Assembly: GCA_044371005.1 (NCBI GenBank)
Contig: JBILUL010000004.1
Coordinates: 16,032-80,031, forward strand
Length of the DNA: 64,000 nucleotides
DNA from: UBA2402 sp044371005
GTDB lineage: Bacteria > Planctomycetota > Phycisphaerae > Phycisphaerales > UBA1924
Direction: 5' to 3'
Shown here: in pieces, positions 8,286 through 17,990 of the stretch
Layout of the letters: each line of letters begins with the position of its first letter
Numbering within the stretch: position 1 is the first letter of the stretch
Program-made: the position numbers and the translations under genes
Notes under the pieces: model-generated
What the model saw: the letters and a program-made list of their open reading frames with translations, nothing else
The model's database searches: none
Told to the model about the DNA's origin: nothing

Positions 8286-11200
8286 ATGTCCTTCTTTTCG
8301 CGCAAGCCCAAAACTCCCGTCCAGCCCATCGTCGTCTCCTCGCCCAGCACGGGCGCTCAACCCGCGCCCGCGGGACGAGAGGCACGGATCCTGGCACTGG
8401 GCAGCGAGATGCTGGACCGCGCACGTGCTCACAAGTCAGGCGTCTTCTCAGCCAAGTTCTACAACGATGCCATGATGGAATGGTCCATGAAGGACCAGAA
8501 CTTCAAGGTCCAGCTCTTCCGCTTCGTCGACTGCTTCCCGATGCTCAAGACGCCTGATGCGATCTTCGATCATCTCAACGACTACCTCTCCCAGCCCGGC
8601 GTCACCGTCCCGACTGCCATCGCCACGCTGCTCAAGGCTGGTGGCCTCCTCAAGGGGACCGCGGCGAAGACCATCGCCTCTCAGATCGAGGGCATGGCAG
8701 GCAAGTTCATCGCCGGCACCAATGCCGCGGGTGCCCTCAAGGGCCTGAGCGACATGTGGGATCAGGGCGTGGCCTTCAGCGTCGACCTTCTTGGCGAAAC
8801 CTGCGTCAGCGATGCCGAGGCCGACGATTACGCCCGCAAGTACCTGGACCTCATCACGAACCTTCCCGGCAGCGTCGCGGCGTGGAAGCCCAACCCGCGG
8901 CTTGAATCCGATCACATGGGCGCGATCCCCCGGGTCAACGTCTCCATCAAGATCTCCGCTCTGTCGGCCCGCTGCGACCCGATCGACTCCGAAGGATCGA
9001 TCCGCGACCTGATGAAGCGGCTGGTCCCGATTCTCGAAACCGCCAAGTCCAAGGGCGTCTTCGTGAACTTCGACATGGAGCATCACGCGCTCAAGGACTT
9101 CACCATCGAGCTCTTCCAGCGATGTGTCGAGAAGGTCGGATTCGAAGGCGGGCTGGCGATGCAGGCCTATCTCAAGAGTGGCGTCGAAGATGCGCAGCGC
9201 ATGGTCGACTGGGCTCGCCGGAGCGGCAAGGTCGTCACCATTCGCCTCGTCAAGGGTGCCTACTGGGATGCCGAAACCATCAAGTCCGAGATGCACGGGT
9301 GGCCCTGCCCGGTCTGGAATCGCAAGTGGGAGACCGATGCATGCTTTGAACGCATGACCAGTGTCTTCCTGGACGGCAATCCGGGGGCGAAGGGCGCAGG
9401 CCAGGGCGGCGTGAAGTTGGCGCTGGGTTCGCACAATGTGCGCAGCATCGCCGCGGCTTTGGCGGGACTCGAAGAACGCGGCTTGCCACGCGAGGCGATT
9501 GAGCTCCAGATGCTCCACGGCATGGCGGATCAGCTCAAGTTCGCAGCAAGCGAAATGGGGCTTCGCATTCGCGAATACGTGCCGGTCGGTGAGATGATCC
9601 CCGGCATGGCATACCTGGTGCGACGTCTGCTCGAGAACACGAGCAATGAGAGTTGGCTCAAGGCTGGATTCCTCGATAAGGCGGACACTTCGGTACTGCT
9701 GCGTGCGCCGCAGGGAGCACCGGGCGAGGTGCCTCCGACTGACCTGGTCGCGGTGGGCCCGGAGCGACACAAGCTCTCGGTGGCTGCGGCGGGCGTGGGC
9801 GATGGCCGACCGTTCGTGAACGAACCCTTCCGCGACTTCTCGTATGGATCGCAGCGCAAGACCTTCGAGGCGGCGGTTGCGAAGGCCACTGTGCCCAAGG
9901 TGGCCAACGACAGAACGCCCCAGCAGGCCGCGGAGATGGTTGCCAAGGCCAATGCAGCCTTCGCCGCGTGGCGAGATCTGCCGGTGGCGAAGCGTTCTGA
10001 GTGCCTCGTGCGAGCCGCGGCGGCGATGCGGGCGCAGCGCGATGGACTGTCTGGCGTGCTGATCCGCGAATCAGGCAAGACCTGGCGTGAGGCCGATGCG
10101 GATGTGTGCGAAGCGATTGACTTCTGCGAGTATTACGCGCGGATGGCGACGCCGCTGTTTGACCGGTCGCGTCTTGGCCGCTTCATCGGCGAACTTGATG
10201 AAGTCTGGTACCAGCCCAGGGGCGTGGCGGTGATCATCAGCCCGTGGAACTTCCCACTGGCCATCTGCTGCGGCATGACCGTCGCGGCGCTGGTTACGGG
10301 CAATACGGCGATCGTGAAGCCAGCGGAGCAGACTCCGGGCATCGCGAAGATCATGTGCGACATTCTGTGGGAGGCGGGCATTCCTCGCGATGTGCTGCAC
10401 TTCTGCCCTGCACCGGGCGAGACGACGGGTGCCGCGCTTGTGCGTGACCCGCGTGTGTCGCTGATTGCGTTCACGGGCTCTCGCGACGTGGGTCTTGACA
10501 TTCTGACCGCAGCGGCACCCGGGTCACCATTCATTGATCCTTCGGTGCGTGGCAATGCGACGCATGTGAAGCGAGTAGTGTGCGAAATGGGCGGCAAGAA
10601 CGCCCTGGTCGTCGATACGAGCGCGGACTTTGATGAATCGGTCCTGGCCGTGCGTCAGAGTGCCTTCGGCTTCCAGGGCCAGAAGTGCTCAGCCCTTTCT
10701 CGTGTGATTGTCGTGGATCCGGCGGGCGAGCAGGGACCTGCGATCACGGCTTTCACAAGGCGACTGGTTGAGGCGACGCGTGCGTTGACGGTGGGGGATC
10801 CGGTGCGGTCGGGGACGGACATGGGCCCGGTGATTGATGCGGAAGCAGCCGCGAAGATCCGTGGGTACATCAAGAAGGCCCAGGAAGAGGGCAACCGGCT
10901 TGAACTGGCCGGTGAGGTGCCCGGGTCTGATCCTGTGATCGCTGCGGATGCCGTTCGGTACGTTGGCCCGCACATCTTCTCGGGTGTGAAGCCCAGCCAT
11001 TCGATCGCGAAGGAGGAGATTTTTGGGCCGGTGCTGGCGATCATGCACGCATCGTCGTTCGAGGAGGCGATTGAGATTGCCAACCAGGGCGTCTACAAGC
11101 TCACCGGCGGCGTGATGACGCGCAAGCCCAGCCACATCGAGATGGCCAAGCGGGAGTTCCGCGTGGGCAACCTGTACATCAACCGCGGCATCACGGGAGC

Positions 11201-11345
11201 GCTGGTGGGGCGTCAGCCCTTCGGCGGGTTCGGGATGTCGGGCGTTGGGAGCAAGGCGGGCGGCGCGGACTATCTGCTGCAGTTCGTCGAGCCGCGTGCC
11301 TGTGCTGAGAACACGATGCGGCGCGGCTTTGCGCCCGAGCTCTGA
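8286..11345 (+). CDS. putA: Bifunctional proline dehydrogenase / L-glutamate gamma-semialdehyde dehydrogenase
   Basis: A 1019-residue fusion that oxidises proline to glutamate in two steps. The N-terminal half is an FAD-dependent proline dehydrogenase barrel with VNFDMEHHALKDFT and IRLVKGAYWDAE. The C-terminal half is an aldehyde dehydrogenase with SPWNFPLA, AFTGSRDVG, EMGGKNA (general base Glu767) and GFQGQKCS (nucleophile Cys801). There is no N-terminal ribbon-helix-helix domain, so unlike E. coli PutA it should not repress its own gene. An in-frame ATG-like extension exists upstream to 8187, but it overlaps deoC and has no domain content, so I take the ATG at 8286. Electrons from FAD are expected to enter the quinone pool. 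Confidence 0.93.
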   Translation: MSFFSRKPKTPVQPIVVSSPSTGAQPAPAGREARILALGSEMLDRARAHKSGVFSAKFYNDAMMEWSMKDQNFKVQLFRFVDCFPMLKTPDAIFDHLNDYLSQPGVTVPTAIATLLKAGGLLKGTAAKTIASQIEGMAGKFIAGTNAAGALKGLSDMWDQGVAFSVDLLGETCVSDAEADDYARKYLDLITNLPGSVAAWKPNPRLESDHMGAIPRVNVSIKISALSARCDPIDSEGSIRDLMKRLVPILETAKSKGVFVNFDMEHHALKDFTIELFQRCVEKVGFEGGLAMQAYLKSGVEDAQRMVDWARRSGKVVTIRLVKGAYWDAETIKSEMHGWPCPVWNRKWETDACFERMTSVFLDGNPGAKGAGQGGVKLALGSHNVRSIAAALAGLEERGLPREAIELQMLHGMADQLKFAASEMGLRIREYVPVGEMIPGMAYLVRRLLENTSNESWLKAGFLDKADTSVLLRAPQGAPGEVPPTDLVAVGPERHKLSVAAAGVGDGRPFVNEPFRDFSYGSQRKTFEAAVAKATVPKVANDRTPQQAAEMVAKANAAFAAWRDLPVAKRSECLVRAAAAMRAQRDGLSGVLIRESGKTWREADADVCEAIDFCEYYARMATPLFDRSRLGRFIGELDEVWYQPRGVAVIISPWNFPLAICCGMTVAALVTGNTAIVKPAEQTPGIAKIMCDILWEAGIPRDVLHFCPAPGETTGAALVRDPRVSLIAFTGSRDVGLDILTAAAPGSPFIDPSVRGNATHVKRVVCEMGGKNALVVDTSADFDESVLAVRQSAFGFQGQKCSALSRVIVVDPAGEQGPAITAFTRRLVEATRALTVGDPVRSGTDMGPVIDAEAAAKIRGYIKKAQEEGNRLELAGEVPGSDPVIAADAVRYVGPHIFSGVKPSHSIAKEEIFGPVLAIMHASSFEEAIEIANQGVYKLTGGVMTRKPSHIEMAKREFRVGNLYINRGITGALVGRQPFGGFGMSGVGSKAGGADYLLQFVEPRACAENTMRRGFAPEL

Positions 11346-11413
11346 TTCAAGTGACCTGAGTTTGCGAGTTCTGACCGATTCTGGCGCCCGATTCAACAGG
11401 GAACCCTCTCAAG

Positions 11414-13345
11414 ATGCCCGCTGCACACGATCCTGATCGTCTTGATGTTCTTGAGGCCCTTGCCGCGAAGTTTCCGACGGTCGATGAGGCCATCAGTGAA
11501 GCCGCGTCGCTGCGGGCGAAGCTGACGCTGCCGATGGGCGTGGTGCACGTCATCAGCGATGTGCATGGCGAGGACATCAAGCTCCGGCATGTCATCAACA
11601 ACGCATCGGGCGCGCTGCGGACGCTGGTCGAGCAGACGCTCAGCGGCAAGCTGAGTGCCTCGGATCAGGCCCGGTTTCTGGCGGTGCTTTATTACCCGCG
11701 GGAGGCCATCAATGCCTTCAGCCGCGATGTGGTGGCAAGCGGGCGTCGCAACGAGTGGGTCTACACGATCCTCTCGCTGCAGTTCGAGATTGTGCGGGCG
11801 CTTCGCCGCAACTTCCGGCGCGACCACTTCGAGCGGCTGCTCCCATCGCAGTATCGGGAGCTGTTCATCGAACTGGGCAGTGGGCAGCGGCCCGAGTACA
11901 TCAAGGACATGATCGCCGGACTGGCCCGCCACGACCGTGACTGGGGTGCGGTGCGGGCCGGCGCACGGCTCATCCGCAACCTCAGCTGCGAGGAGTTGCT
12001 CGTGGCAGGCGATCTGGGCGACCGGGGCCCGAGGATCGACCGCGTGATCGACACGCTCATGCGTCAGCCCAAGGCCAATGTGCTCTGGGGCAATCACGAC
12101 ATGATCTGGATCGGCGCGCATCTGGGCCATGAGGCGTGCATTCTCAACACGCTGCGGTTCAGTGCTCGCTACCGCAGGGCGGCGCAGCTCGAAGAGGGAT
12201 ACGGCATCCTGACCACGCCGCTCGAGAAGCTCGTGCGTGATGTCTACGGCGATGATCCGGCCGAGCGGTTCAAGCCCAAGGGCGAGGGGCTGCGTGACCA
12301 GCTCACGGTGGCTCGCATGCAAAAGGCCCTGGCGATCATGCAGTTCAAGTCCGAGGGACAGATGCTGGCTCGGCATCCGGAATGGAACCTCGAGCACCGG
12401 CGACTGCTGCACCGCATCGATCACGCCAAGGGCACCGTGACGATCGATGGCGTCGAGCACCCGCTGCTGGATACGAAGCTGCCGACGATCAATCCGGCCG
12501 ATCCGTACGCCTTCAGCCCCGAGGAACGCGCGTGCCTTGACATGCTCAAGGAGAGCTTCACGCGTTCGATGAGGCTGCGTGACCACATCGAGTGGGTGGT
12601 GCGGCGCGGCGGCATGTGGACTCGGCGCGATGAAGTGCTGCTTTTCCATGCCTGCGTGCCGGTCGATGCCAGCGGCACGCCTCAGGAATTGCTCGTGGAG
12701 GGCAAGATGCGGTCCGGGCGCGATCTCATGGATTCGCTGGGCTCGATCGTGCGTCGCGCGATGCGCAAACGCTGGTTCGGCGTCGACAGCGATGCCGACT
12801 GGCTCTGGTACATGTGGTGCGGGCCGCTCTCGCCGCTGTTCGGCAAGGACAAGATCGCGACGTTCGAGACCTACTTCGTGGCCGACAAGGCGGCGCACAA
12901 GGAGAACAAGAACGCGTACTTTGATCTCATGCACGATGCTGAGTTCATCCGTCGCATCGGCGCGCTGTTCGGAGTTGGTCCGGATGTGCTCGTGGTGAAC
13001 GGTCACGTGCCGGTAAAGCTCGAAAAGGGAGAGCAGCCCGTCAAGCGGGGCGGCAACGCCATCACCATCGACGGGGCCTTCAGCGAGGCCTACGGCGACC
13101 GGGGCTTCACGCTGGTGCTCAAGCCCCACGCGATCGAACTGGCTGAGCATGCCCCCTTCAAGGGAGTAGATGCCGCGATCACGCAGGACGCCGACATCGT
13201 TCCCAAGATCACCACAGTCAAGACCTACCCCAAGGCCCGCACCATCGGCGATACCGATGGCGGCAAGCGGATCCGCCATTCCATCGAACTGATGGATGAA
13301 CTCGTCCGGTCGTACCAGGAGGGGATCGTTTCTGAGCGGCGATGA
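11414..13345 (+). CDS. fbp: Fructose-1,6-bisphosphatase class III
   Basis: A 643-residue enzyme of the Firmicutes-type FBPase class III, a metallophosphoesterase fold unrelated to E. coli Fbp. It hydrolyses fructose 1,6-bisphosphate in gluconeogenesis. Metal-binding motifs are SDVHGED (Asp49, His51), GDLGDRG (Asp200 region), GNHDMIW (Asn227, His228) and VNGHVPVK near the C-terminus. The length matches the family. An AGGGA lies 11 nt upstream of the ATG. The next gene, tyrS, starts 22 nt downstream. A long antisense open frame opposite this gene is a codon-bias shadow. Confidence 0.92.
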   Translation: MPAAHDPDRLDVLEALAAKFPTVDEAISEAASLRAKLTLPMGVVHVISDVHGEDIKLRHVINNASGALRTLVEQTLSGKLSASDQARFLAVLYYPREAINAFSRDVVASGRRNEWVYTILSLQFEIVRALRRNFRRDHFERLLPSQYRELFIELGSGQRPEYIKDMIAGLARHDRDWGAVRAGARLIRNLSCEELLVAGDLGDRGPRIDRVIDTLMRQPKANVLWGNHDMIWIGAHLGHEACILNTLRFSARYRRAAQLEEGYGILTTPLEKLVRDVYGDDPAERFKPKGEGLRDQLTVARMQKALAIMQFKSEGQMLARHPEWNLEHRRLLHRIDHAKGTVTIDGVEHPLLDTKLPTINPADPYAFSPEERACLDMLKESFTRSMRLRDHIEWVVRRGGMWTRRDEVLLFHACVPVDASGTPQELLVEGKMRSGRDLMDSLGSIVRRAMRKRWFGVDSDADWLWYMWCGPLSPLFGKDKIATFETYFVADKAAHKENKNAYFDLMHDAEFIRRIGALFGVGPDVLVVNGHVPVKLEKGEQPVKRGGNAITIDGAFSEAYGDRGFTLVLKPHAIELAEHAPFKGVDAAITQDADIVPKITTVKTYPKARTIGDTDGGKRIRHSIELMDELVRSYQEGIVSERR

Positions 13346-13367
13346 GCGAACCTACCTTTGAGGTTCC

Positions 13368-14678
13368 ATGTCAACGTTCATCGACGAACTTCGTAGCCGC
13401 GGGCGGGTCGCCCAGATCACCGACGAGCCGGGGCTGCTCAAGCACCTTGGTGGCCCCTCGCCCGCGGACTGCCGCGCCTACATCGGCTATGACCCGACCG
13501 CCGATTCGCTGACCATCGGCAACATGACGACCATCATGCTGCTGGCTCATTTCCAGCGAGCCGGGCACACGCCCATCGTGGTGGCTGGTGGCGGCACGGG
13601 CCTCATCGGCGACCCCAGCGGCAAGAGCGCCGAGCGTCAGCTGATGACGCGCGAACGCGTCGAGGCCAACGTGCAGAGCCAGATGCGGATCTTCGGGACC
13701 CTCCTGGACTTCTCACCCAAGGTCAGCAACAAGGCCGTGCTGGTCAACAACGCCGACTGGCTCGGCAAGATCAGTTTCCTCGATGCGCTGCGCGACATCG
13801 GCAAGCACTTCCGCGTCAATGAGATGATCCAGCGCGATTCAGTGCGTGAGCGGCTGAACAACCGCGATCAGGGCATCAGCTACACCGAGTTCAGCTACAT
13901 GCTCCTGCAGGCCTACGACTTTCAGTACCTGCATGAGACCATGGGCGTGACGATGCAGATGGGCGGCAGCGACCAGTGGGGCAACATCGTTGCGGGGGGT
14001 GATCTCATCCGCAAGGTCTACGCAGCGGCGGGCAAGGGGGAGGCCCACGCCTTCGGCCTCACGACGCCGCTGGTCACCAAGGCCGATGGCACCAAGTTCG
14101 GCAAGACTGAATCAGGCGCGGTCTGGATGACCGCCGATCGCACTTCGCCCTACCAGTTGTACCAGTTCTGGCTCAATGCCGACGACACGCAGGTGATCAA
14201 CTACCTGAACACGTTCACGTTCCTGCCGCGGGAACGCATCGCTGAACTCGCCGCGTCGCATGCGGCGAACCCGGGACAGCGCGAAGCCCACCGTGCGCTC
14301 GCCGATGCCGCCACCGAGCTGCTTCACGGGCCGACCGAACGGGCCAACGCTCAGGCCGCCAGCAAGGCGCTCTTCTCGGGCGATGTCTCCGGTCTGAGCG
14401 AGCAGCTCTTTGCCGAGGTCTTCGCCAACGTTCCGGGCGGCGCCTTCCCCAAGACGCGGCTTGAAGGGGCTGGCGTGCCGCTGCTTGACTTCCTGGTCGA
14501 GTGTGGCCTCGCAACCAGCAAACGCGAGGCCCGCGAGTTCCTCTCGTCCGGCTCTGTTTCGATCAATGGTCAGAAAGCCGCTTTGGAGCAGGTGCTTCAG
14601 GGCTCTAACTTGCTGCACGGGCGTGTGGTTGCGATCCGCCGCGGCAAGAAGAACTGGTACATCGCACGCTGGGAGTGA
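13368..14678 (+). CDS. tyrS: Tyrosyl-tRNA synthetase
   Basis: A 436-residue class I aminoacyl-tRNA synthetase that charges tRNA-Tyr. YIGYDPTADSLTIGN is the N-terminal signature, GGGTGLIGDPSGK is the nucleotide-binding loop, and QMGGSDQWGNI contacts tyrosine. The KMSKS loop equivalent is TKFGKT (residues 242-247), and an S4 RNA-binding domain occupies about residues 365-430. In the HIGH motif both histidines are replaced (T49-I-G-N52). GAGG lies 5 nt before the ATG. The stop codon lies inside the loop of a terminator hairpin. Confidence 0.94.
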   Translation: MSTFIDELRSRGRVAQITDEPGLLKHLGGPSPADCRAYIGYDPTADSLTIGNMTTIMLLAHFQRAGHTPIVVAGGGTGLIGDPSGKSAERQLMTRERVEANVQSQMRIFGTLLDFSPKVSNKAVLVNNADWLGKISFLDALRDIGKHFRVNEMIQRDSVRERLNNRDQGISYTEFSYMLLQAYDFQYLHETMGVTMQMGGSDQWGNIVAGGDLIRKVYAAAGKGEAHAFGLTTPLVTKADGTKFGKTESGAVWMTADRTSPYQLYQFWLNADDTQVINYLNTFTFLPRERIAELAASHAANPGQREAHRALADAATELLHGPTERANAQAASKALFSGDVSGLSEQLFAEVFANVPGGAFPKTRLEGAGVPLLDFLVECGLATSKREAREFLSSGSVSINGQKAALEQVLQGSNLLHGRVVAIRRGKKNWYIARWE

Positions 14679-14694
14679 CCGCTCCCCGTTTTTT
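14671..14694 (+). terminator. Rho-independent terminator of tyrS
   Basis: GGGAG pairs with CTCCC around a 6-nt loop that contains the tyrS TGA stop codon. Six T residues follow two bases after the stem. It separates tyrS from the amidotransferase gene. Confidence 0.6.
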
Positions 14695-14713
14695 CTGATG
14701 GGTTTGCTCAGTC

Positions 14714-15451
14714 ATGAACATTCTGGTTTTTCAGCACAGTGACCACGGACACGCCGGACGTCTCGCGTCCACGCTCAGAGAACGCGGCGTCAAGCTCGAC
14801 ATCCGGCGAGCTGACCTCTTTGGACAGGACTCGCGGCGAGGCGTCCCGATCACACTCGATGGCTTCGATGGCGTCATCATGATGGGTGGCGCGGGCTTCG
14901 TGACCGATGCGCCGTCGACCCCGTGGATGCAATGGCAGGGAGCGTGCATTCGACATGCGCATGAGTCAGGTCTGCCGCTGGTGGGAGTGTGTCTTGGGGC
15001 ACAGATGATCGGGCAGGTTCTGGGCGGAGTGGTGGATTTCAAGGCAAGCCCCGCCGCGGGCATGCATCCGACGAGGCTGACCGCAGCGGGTCAGCTCGAT
15101 CCCGCGTTCAGCGGCATCGCATGGGACCACCCGCAGTTCTTCTCCTGCAGTCAGGAAGTCAAGCAGCTTCCGCCCGGAGCTGTGCTCCTCGCCAGTGCCC
15201 CCGGAACGCAGCACGCCGCGTTCCGAGTCGGACCGACGACGTACGCGTTTCAGTATCACCCGGAGTGCGATCGCGGGATGCTGGATGGATTGATCGGAGA
15301 AAGCGGGAGTGCGTTTGCCAAGGCCGGGGTCGGGCCCGAGGCCGCCGCGGGTCAGATCGAACGTGAGTACGCGTTCTATGACCGGGTGGGCTGTCGGCTC
15401 ATGGAGAATCTGGCGAACTTCATCTTCCGGGTTGCAACGTCGCGCCGATGA
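14714..15451 (+). CDS. Class I glutamine amidotransferase-like protein
   Basis: A 245-residue cytoplasmic protein with a complete catalytic triad: Cys93 in VGVCLGAQMIGQVLGG, then His182 and Glu184 in FQYHPEC. It belongs to the stand-alone GATase1 group related to the GMP synthase amidotransferase domain, whose members hydrolyse glutamine or gamma-glutamyl compounds. No partner synthase domain is present, so the ammonia acceptor or true substrate is unknown. The start follows the tyrS terminator without a strong ribosome binding site. Confidence 0.8.
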   Translation: MNILVFQHSDHGHAGRLASTLRERGVKLDIRRADLFGQDSRRGVPITLDGFDGVIMMGGAGFVTDAPSTPWMQWQGACIRHAHESGLPLVGVCLGAQMIGQVLGGVVDFKASPAAGMHPTRLTAAGQLDPAFSGIAWDHPQFFSCSQEVKQLPPGAVLLASAPGTQHAAFRVGPTTYAFQYHPECDRGMLDGLIGESGSAFAKAGVGPEAAAGQIEREYAFYDRVGCRLMENLANFIFRVATSRR

Positions 15452-15487
15452 CGATTCGTCACGTTGGCTCGCACGAGGAGTGTCCGC

Positions 15488-16483
15488 ATGCCGACGATTT
15501 CCATGCGAGTGCCGGAGGACTACCTGCTCGAACGCGATGTGTGTTCGTACGGGTACTTTCTGCTCGCGCCCAATTACTGGGATCCGCGGTCGCGCACGCT
15601 CTGGCGCGTGCTCTGCACCGGCGGAAGGTGTGCGTTTGCCGCGGGGATTCGCCAGCCCCGCGGCCCGGGGACGCCGCTTCGCATCACGCTCTCGCGTTCG
15701 CTCACGCCCACCGAGCGAACGCGTGCCCATGTGTGTCTGACGCGGATGCTCCGGCTGGATGAATCGGCGGAAGTCATCGCGGCGTTTCACGCACGCGACC
15801 CGCGGTTCGCGGCGTCGGGCCGGGGCCGGCTCTTCCGATCGCCGACGCTGCACGAGGACATCATCAAGACGGTGACCAGCTGCAATGTCACCTGGCCCAG
15901 CACGGTGCAGATGAATCTGCGATTGTGCGAAGTGCTTGGGGCGCGGTGCACGGGTGGTCTTCCATCGCGGACCTTTGCCTTCCCCGATGCCAGGCGACTG
16001 GCTGCGACCGCTCCGTCGCTCCTTCGAGCCAGGTGCCGGGTTGGCTACCGCGATGCCCGGATCGTGCAACTCTCGAAACTCCTGTGCACATCGCCCCGGC
16101 ATGGCGGCGTTGATGTGGCGATGCTGGAGGATCCGGCGGTGCCAGATGAGCGAGTGTTCAGGTATCTGGTCGAACTGCCGGGAATCGGACCCTACGCCGC
16201 GGCGAACATCATGCAGTTGCTCGGCCGCTACGGGCGATTGCCGCTGGATACCGAGAGTGTTCGGCATGGCCGAACGGTGCTGGGCATGAAGGGGACCGCC
16301 GCGGCCATCATGAAGCGACTTGCCCGGCATTACGCACCCTTCGCGCAGGATGCGTTCCGAAGCTACTGGTTTGAGTTGTGGGCGTGGTATGAGTCGCGTC
16401 AGGGCCCTGCAGCGAGCTGGGAGCGAGACAGCACGGGAAAGCTCTTCACCGCGGCGGTGCTCAACGCGGCCAAACGCGCCTGA
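15488..16483 (+). CDS. HhH-GPD family DNA glycosylase-like protein
   Basis: A 331-residue protein with the helix-hairpin-helix signature LPGIGPYAAANI (about 230-241) followed by the conserved aspartate (Asp254, in LPLDTESVRHG). This is the layout of the EndoIII/AlkA/OGG superfamily that excises damaged bases. DIIKTVTSCNVTWPSTVQMN near residue 135 matches the GPD domain start. I see no Cys4 iron-sulfur cluster at the C-terminus, so it is more AlkA/OGG-like than Nth-like. The ATG at 15488 is preceded by GAGGAG at a good distance, which favours it over the upstream TTG at 15464. The base specificity is not readable. Confidence 0.78.
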   Translation: MPTISMRVPEDYLLERDVCSYGYFLLAPNYWDPRSRTLWRVLCTGGRCAFAAGIRQPRGPGTPLRITLSRSLTPTERTRAHVCLTRMLRLDESAEVIAAFHARDPRFAASGRGRLFRSPTLHEDIIKTVTSCNVTWPSTVQMNLRLCEVLGARCTGGLPSRTFAFPDARRLAATAPSLLRARCRVGYRDARIVQLSKLLCTSPRHGGVDVAMLEDPAVPDERVFRYLVELPGIGPYAAANIMQLLGRYGRLPLDTESVRHGRTVLGMKGTAAAIMKRLARHYAPFAQDAFRSYWFELWAWYESRQGPAASWERDSTGKLFTAAVLNAAKRA

Positions 16484-16531
16484 ACTTGCGTTCGGCGGTG
16501 AATCGCGGCACCGGCGCGCCAACAATGCCGC

Positions 16532-17938
16532 ATGATCCTCTCCGCAATCACCGTGCTCGCCGCCACCGCCCTGTCGCAGCCCCATGGATCCGCCCCGGCG
16601 GAGCCGCCGCTTGACTGGAAGACACTCGAGACGGCGGTGTTCGGGGACTATCTGCAGCTGACATCGCGCGAGATGTACGTGAAGGCCGGTGAGGCGTACT
16701 TCAGCGCGGACGACAAGTGGGTGATCTTCCAGGCTGTGGAAGTCCCCGTGGCCGGCAAGGAGGCGGATCCCTTCTACGCCATGTATGTGGCTCCGCTGCT
16801 TCGTGGCGAAGACGGCAAGAAGATCACCGGGCTCGGCAAGGCGATCCGCGTGAGTGCGCCCAATACCGCCAATACCTGCGGATGGTTTGATCCCTCCCGC
16901 AACGGCATGGTGCTCTTCGGTTCCACGGTCGTGAAGCCCGCCGATGAGCAGAAGTCCGGTTTCCAGGTCGGAAGCCGTAAGTACGTGTGGATGTTCCCCG
17001 CCGAGATGGAAGTGGTGCAGACGTCGGTCATCCCGATGCTGGGCATATCCACCAAGGACGGCGGGGTCGCGGAGAGTTCCAATCAGGCCTATCAGGCGCT
17101 GCGACTTCAGTTGGAGCAGCTCAAGGCCTCGCTGAACAGCCCCAAGCTCAGTGATGTGACCGGGTTGGCCAACCCCGCCAAGGTGAAGGGCACGATCAAC
17201 GCCGAGATGCTCGATCTGGAGCTCAAGAAGGTCGAGGAACTCGCTGCGTTCGAGGGGCCGGCCAAGCCGGTGTTCGAGAAGCCCAACTACGACGCCGAGT
17301 GCAGCTATTCGAAGGATGGCCGGTTCGTGCTGTACGCCCACGTCGAGGGAGCCAAGGAAGGGCAGCGTCCCGATGCGAACATCTTCATCTATGACACGCT
17401 GACCAAGAAGCACCACTCGATCGTCGTGGGCCCGGGCTACGACGGCGGCCCGTTCTTCTCGGCGGACAACAAGCGCATCTGCTACCGGTCGGATCGCAAG
17501 GGCGATGATCTGCTGCAACTGTTCATGGCCGATCTCAAGTGGGTGGATGGCGTGCCGGTGGGCATCGAGCGCGAATACCAGCTCACGGACAATGGTGCTG
17601 TGAACTGGGCGCCCTACTTCAGCCCCAAGGGTGACTATCTGATCTATGGCTCCAGCGAAGTGGGGCATCACAACTACGAGATTTTTGCGATCGAGCTGAA
17701 TCAGGCCAAGCTGGATGAAGCCGCGGCGAAGGCCGGAAAGGACGTCGCGACGATTCCCGTCGCCGGTCTCAATCGCACCCGCCTCACCCATGCCGACGGT
17801 GCGGATGTCCTGCCAGTATTCAGCAATGACGGCTCGGTGATGATGTGGACGAGTCAGCGCGGGCCCAAGGTGGCCGGTGAGGAGCGGCCAAGCAGCCAGC
17901 TCTGGATCGCTACGTACAAGGGCTTGCCGTCGAAGTGA
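16532..17938 (+). CDS. Exported TolB-like PD40 beta-propeller protein
   Basis: A 468-residue protein with a short N-terminal hydrophobic signal sequence ending near AHG/SAPA. Repeated TolB/PD40-type blades follow, such as YSKDGRFVLYAHVEG, FFSADNKRICYRSDRKG, YFSPKGDYLIYGSSEVG and VFSNDGSVMMWTSQRG. Such propellers usually bind proteins or act as non-catalytic scaffolds in the periplasm. No protease or amidohydrolase domain is fused. No good ribosome binding site precedes the ATG, so the start is less certain than the rest. The substrate or partner is unknown. Confidence 0.8.
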   Translation: MILSAITVLAATALSQPHGSAPAEPPLDWKTLETAVFGDYLQLTSREMYVKAGEAYFSADDKWVIFQAVEVPVAGKEADPFYAMYVAPLLRGEDGKKITGLGKAIRVSAPNTANTCGWFDPSRNGMVLFGSTVVKPADEQKSGFQVGSRKYVWMFPAEMEVVQTSVIPMLGISTKDGGVAESSNQAYQALRLQLEQLKASLNSPKLSDVTGLANPAKVKGTINAEMLDLELKKVEELAAFEGPAKPVFEKPNYDAECSYSKDGRFVLYAHVEGAKEGQRPDANIFIYDTLTKKHHSIVVGPGYDGGPFFSADNKRICYRSDRKGDDLLQLFMADLKWVDGVPVGIEREYQLTDNGAVNWAPYFSPKGDYLIYGSSEVGHHNYEIFAIELNQAKLDEAAAKAGKDVATIPVAGLNRTRLTHADGADVLPVFSNDGSVMMWTSQRGPKVAGEERPSSQLWIATYKGLPSK

Positions 17939-17990
17939 TCGGCCTCTGGTCGACGCGGCACGCCCGGTGCGGGACACCTGAGGAGCTTTC

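Noticed and set aside
11393..13279. A 628-codon minus-strand frame opposite fbp.
   Set aside because: It mirrors the codons of a clear class III FBPase and has a low-complexity, His/Arg-rich product.
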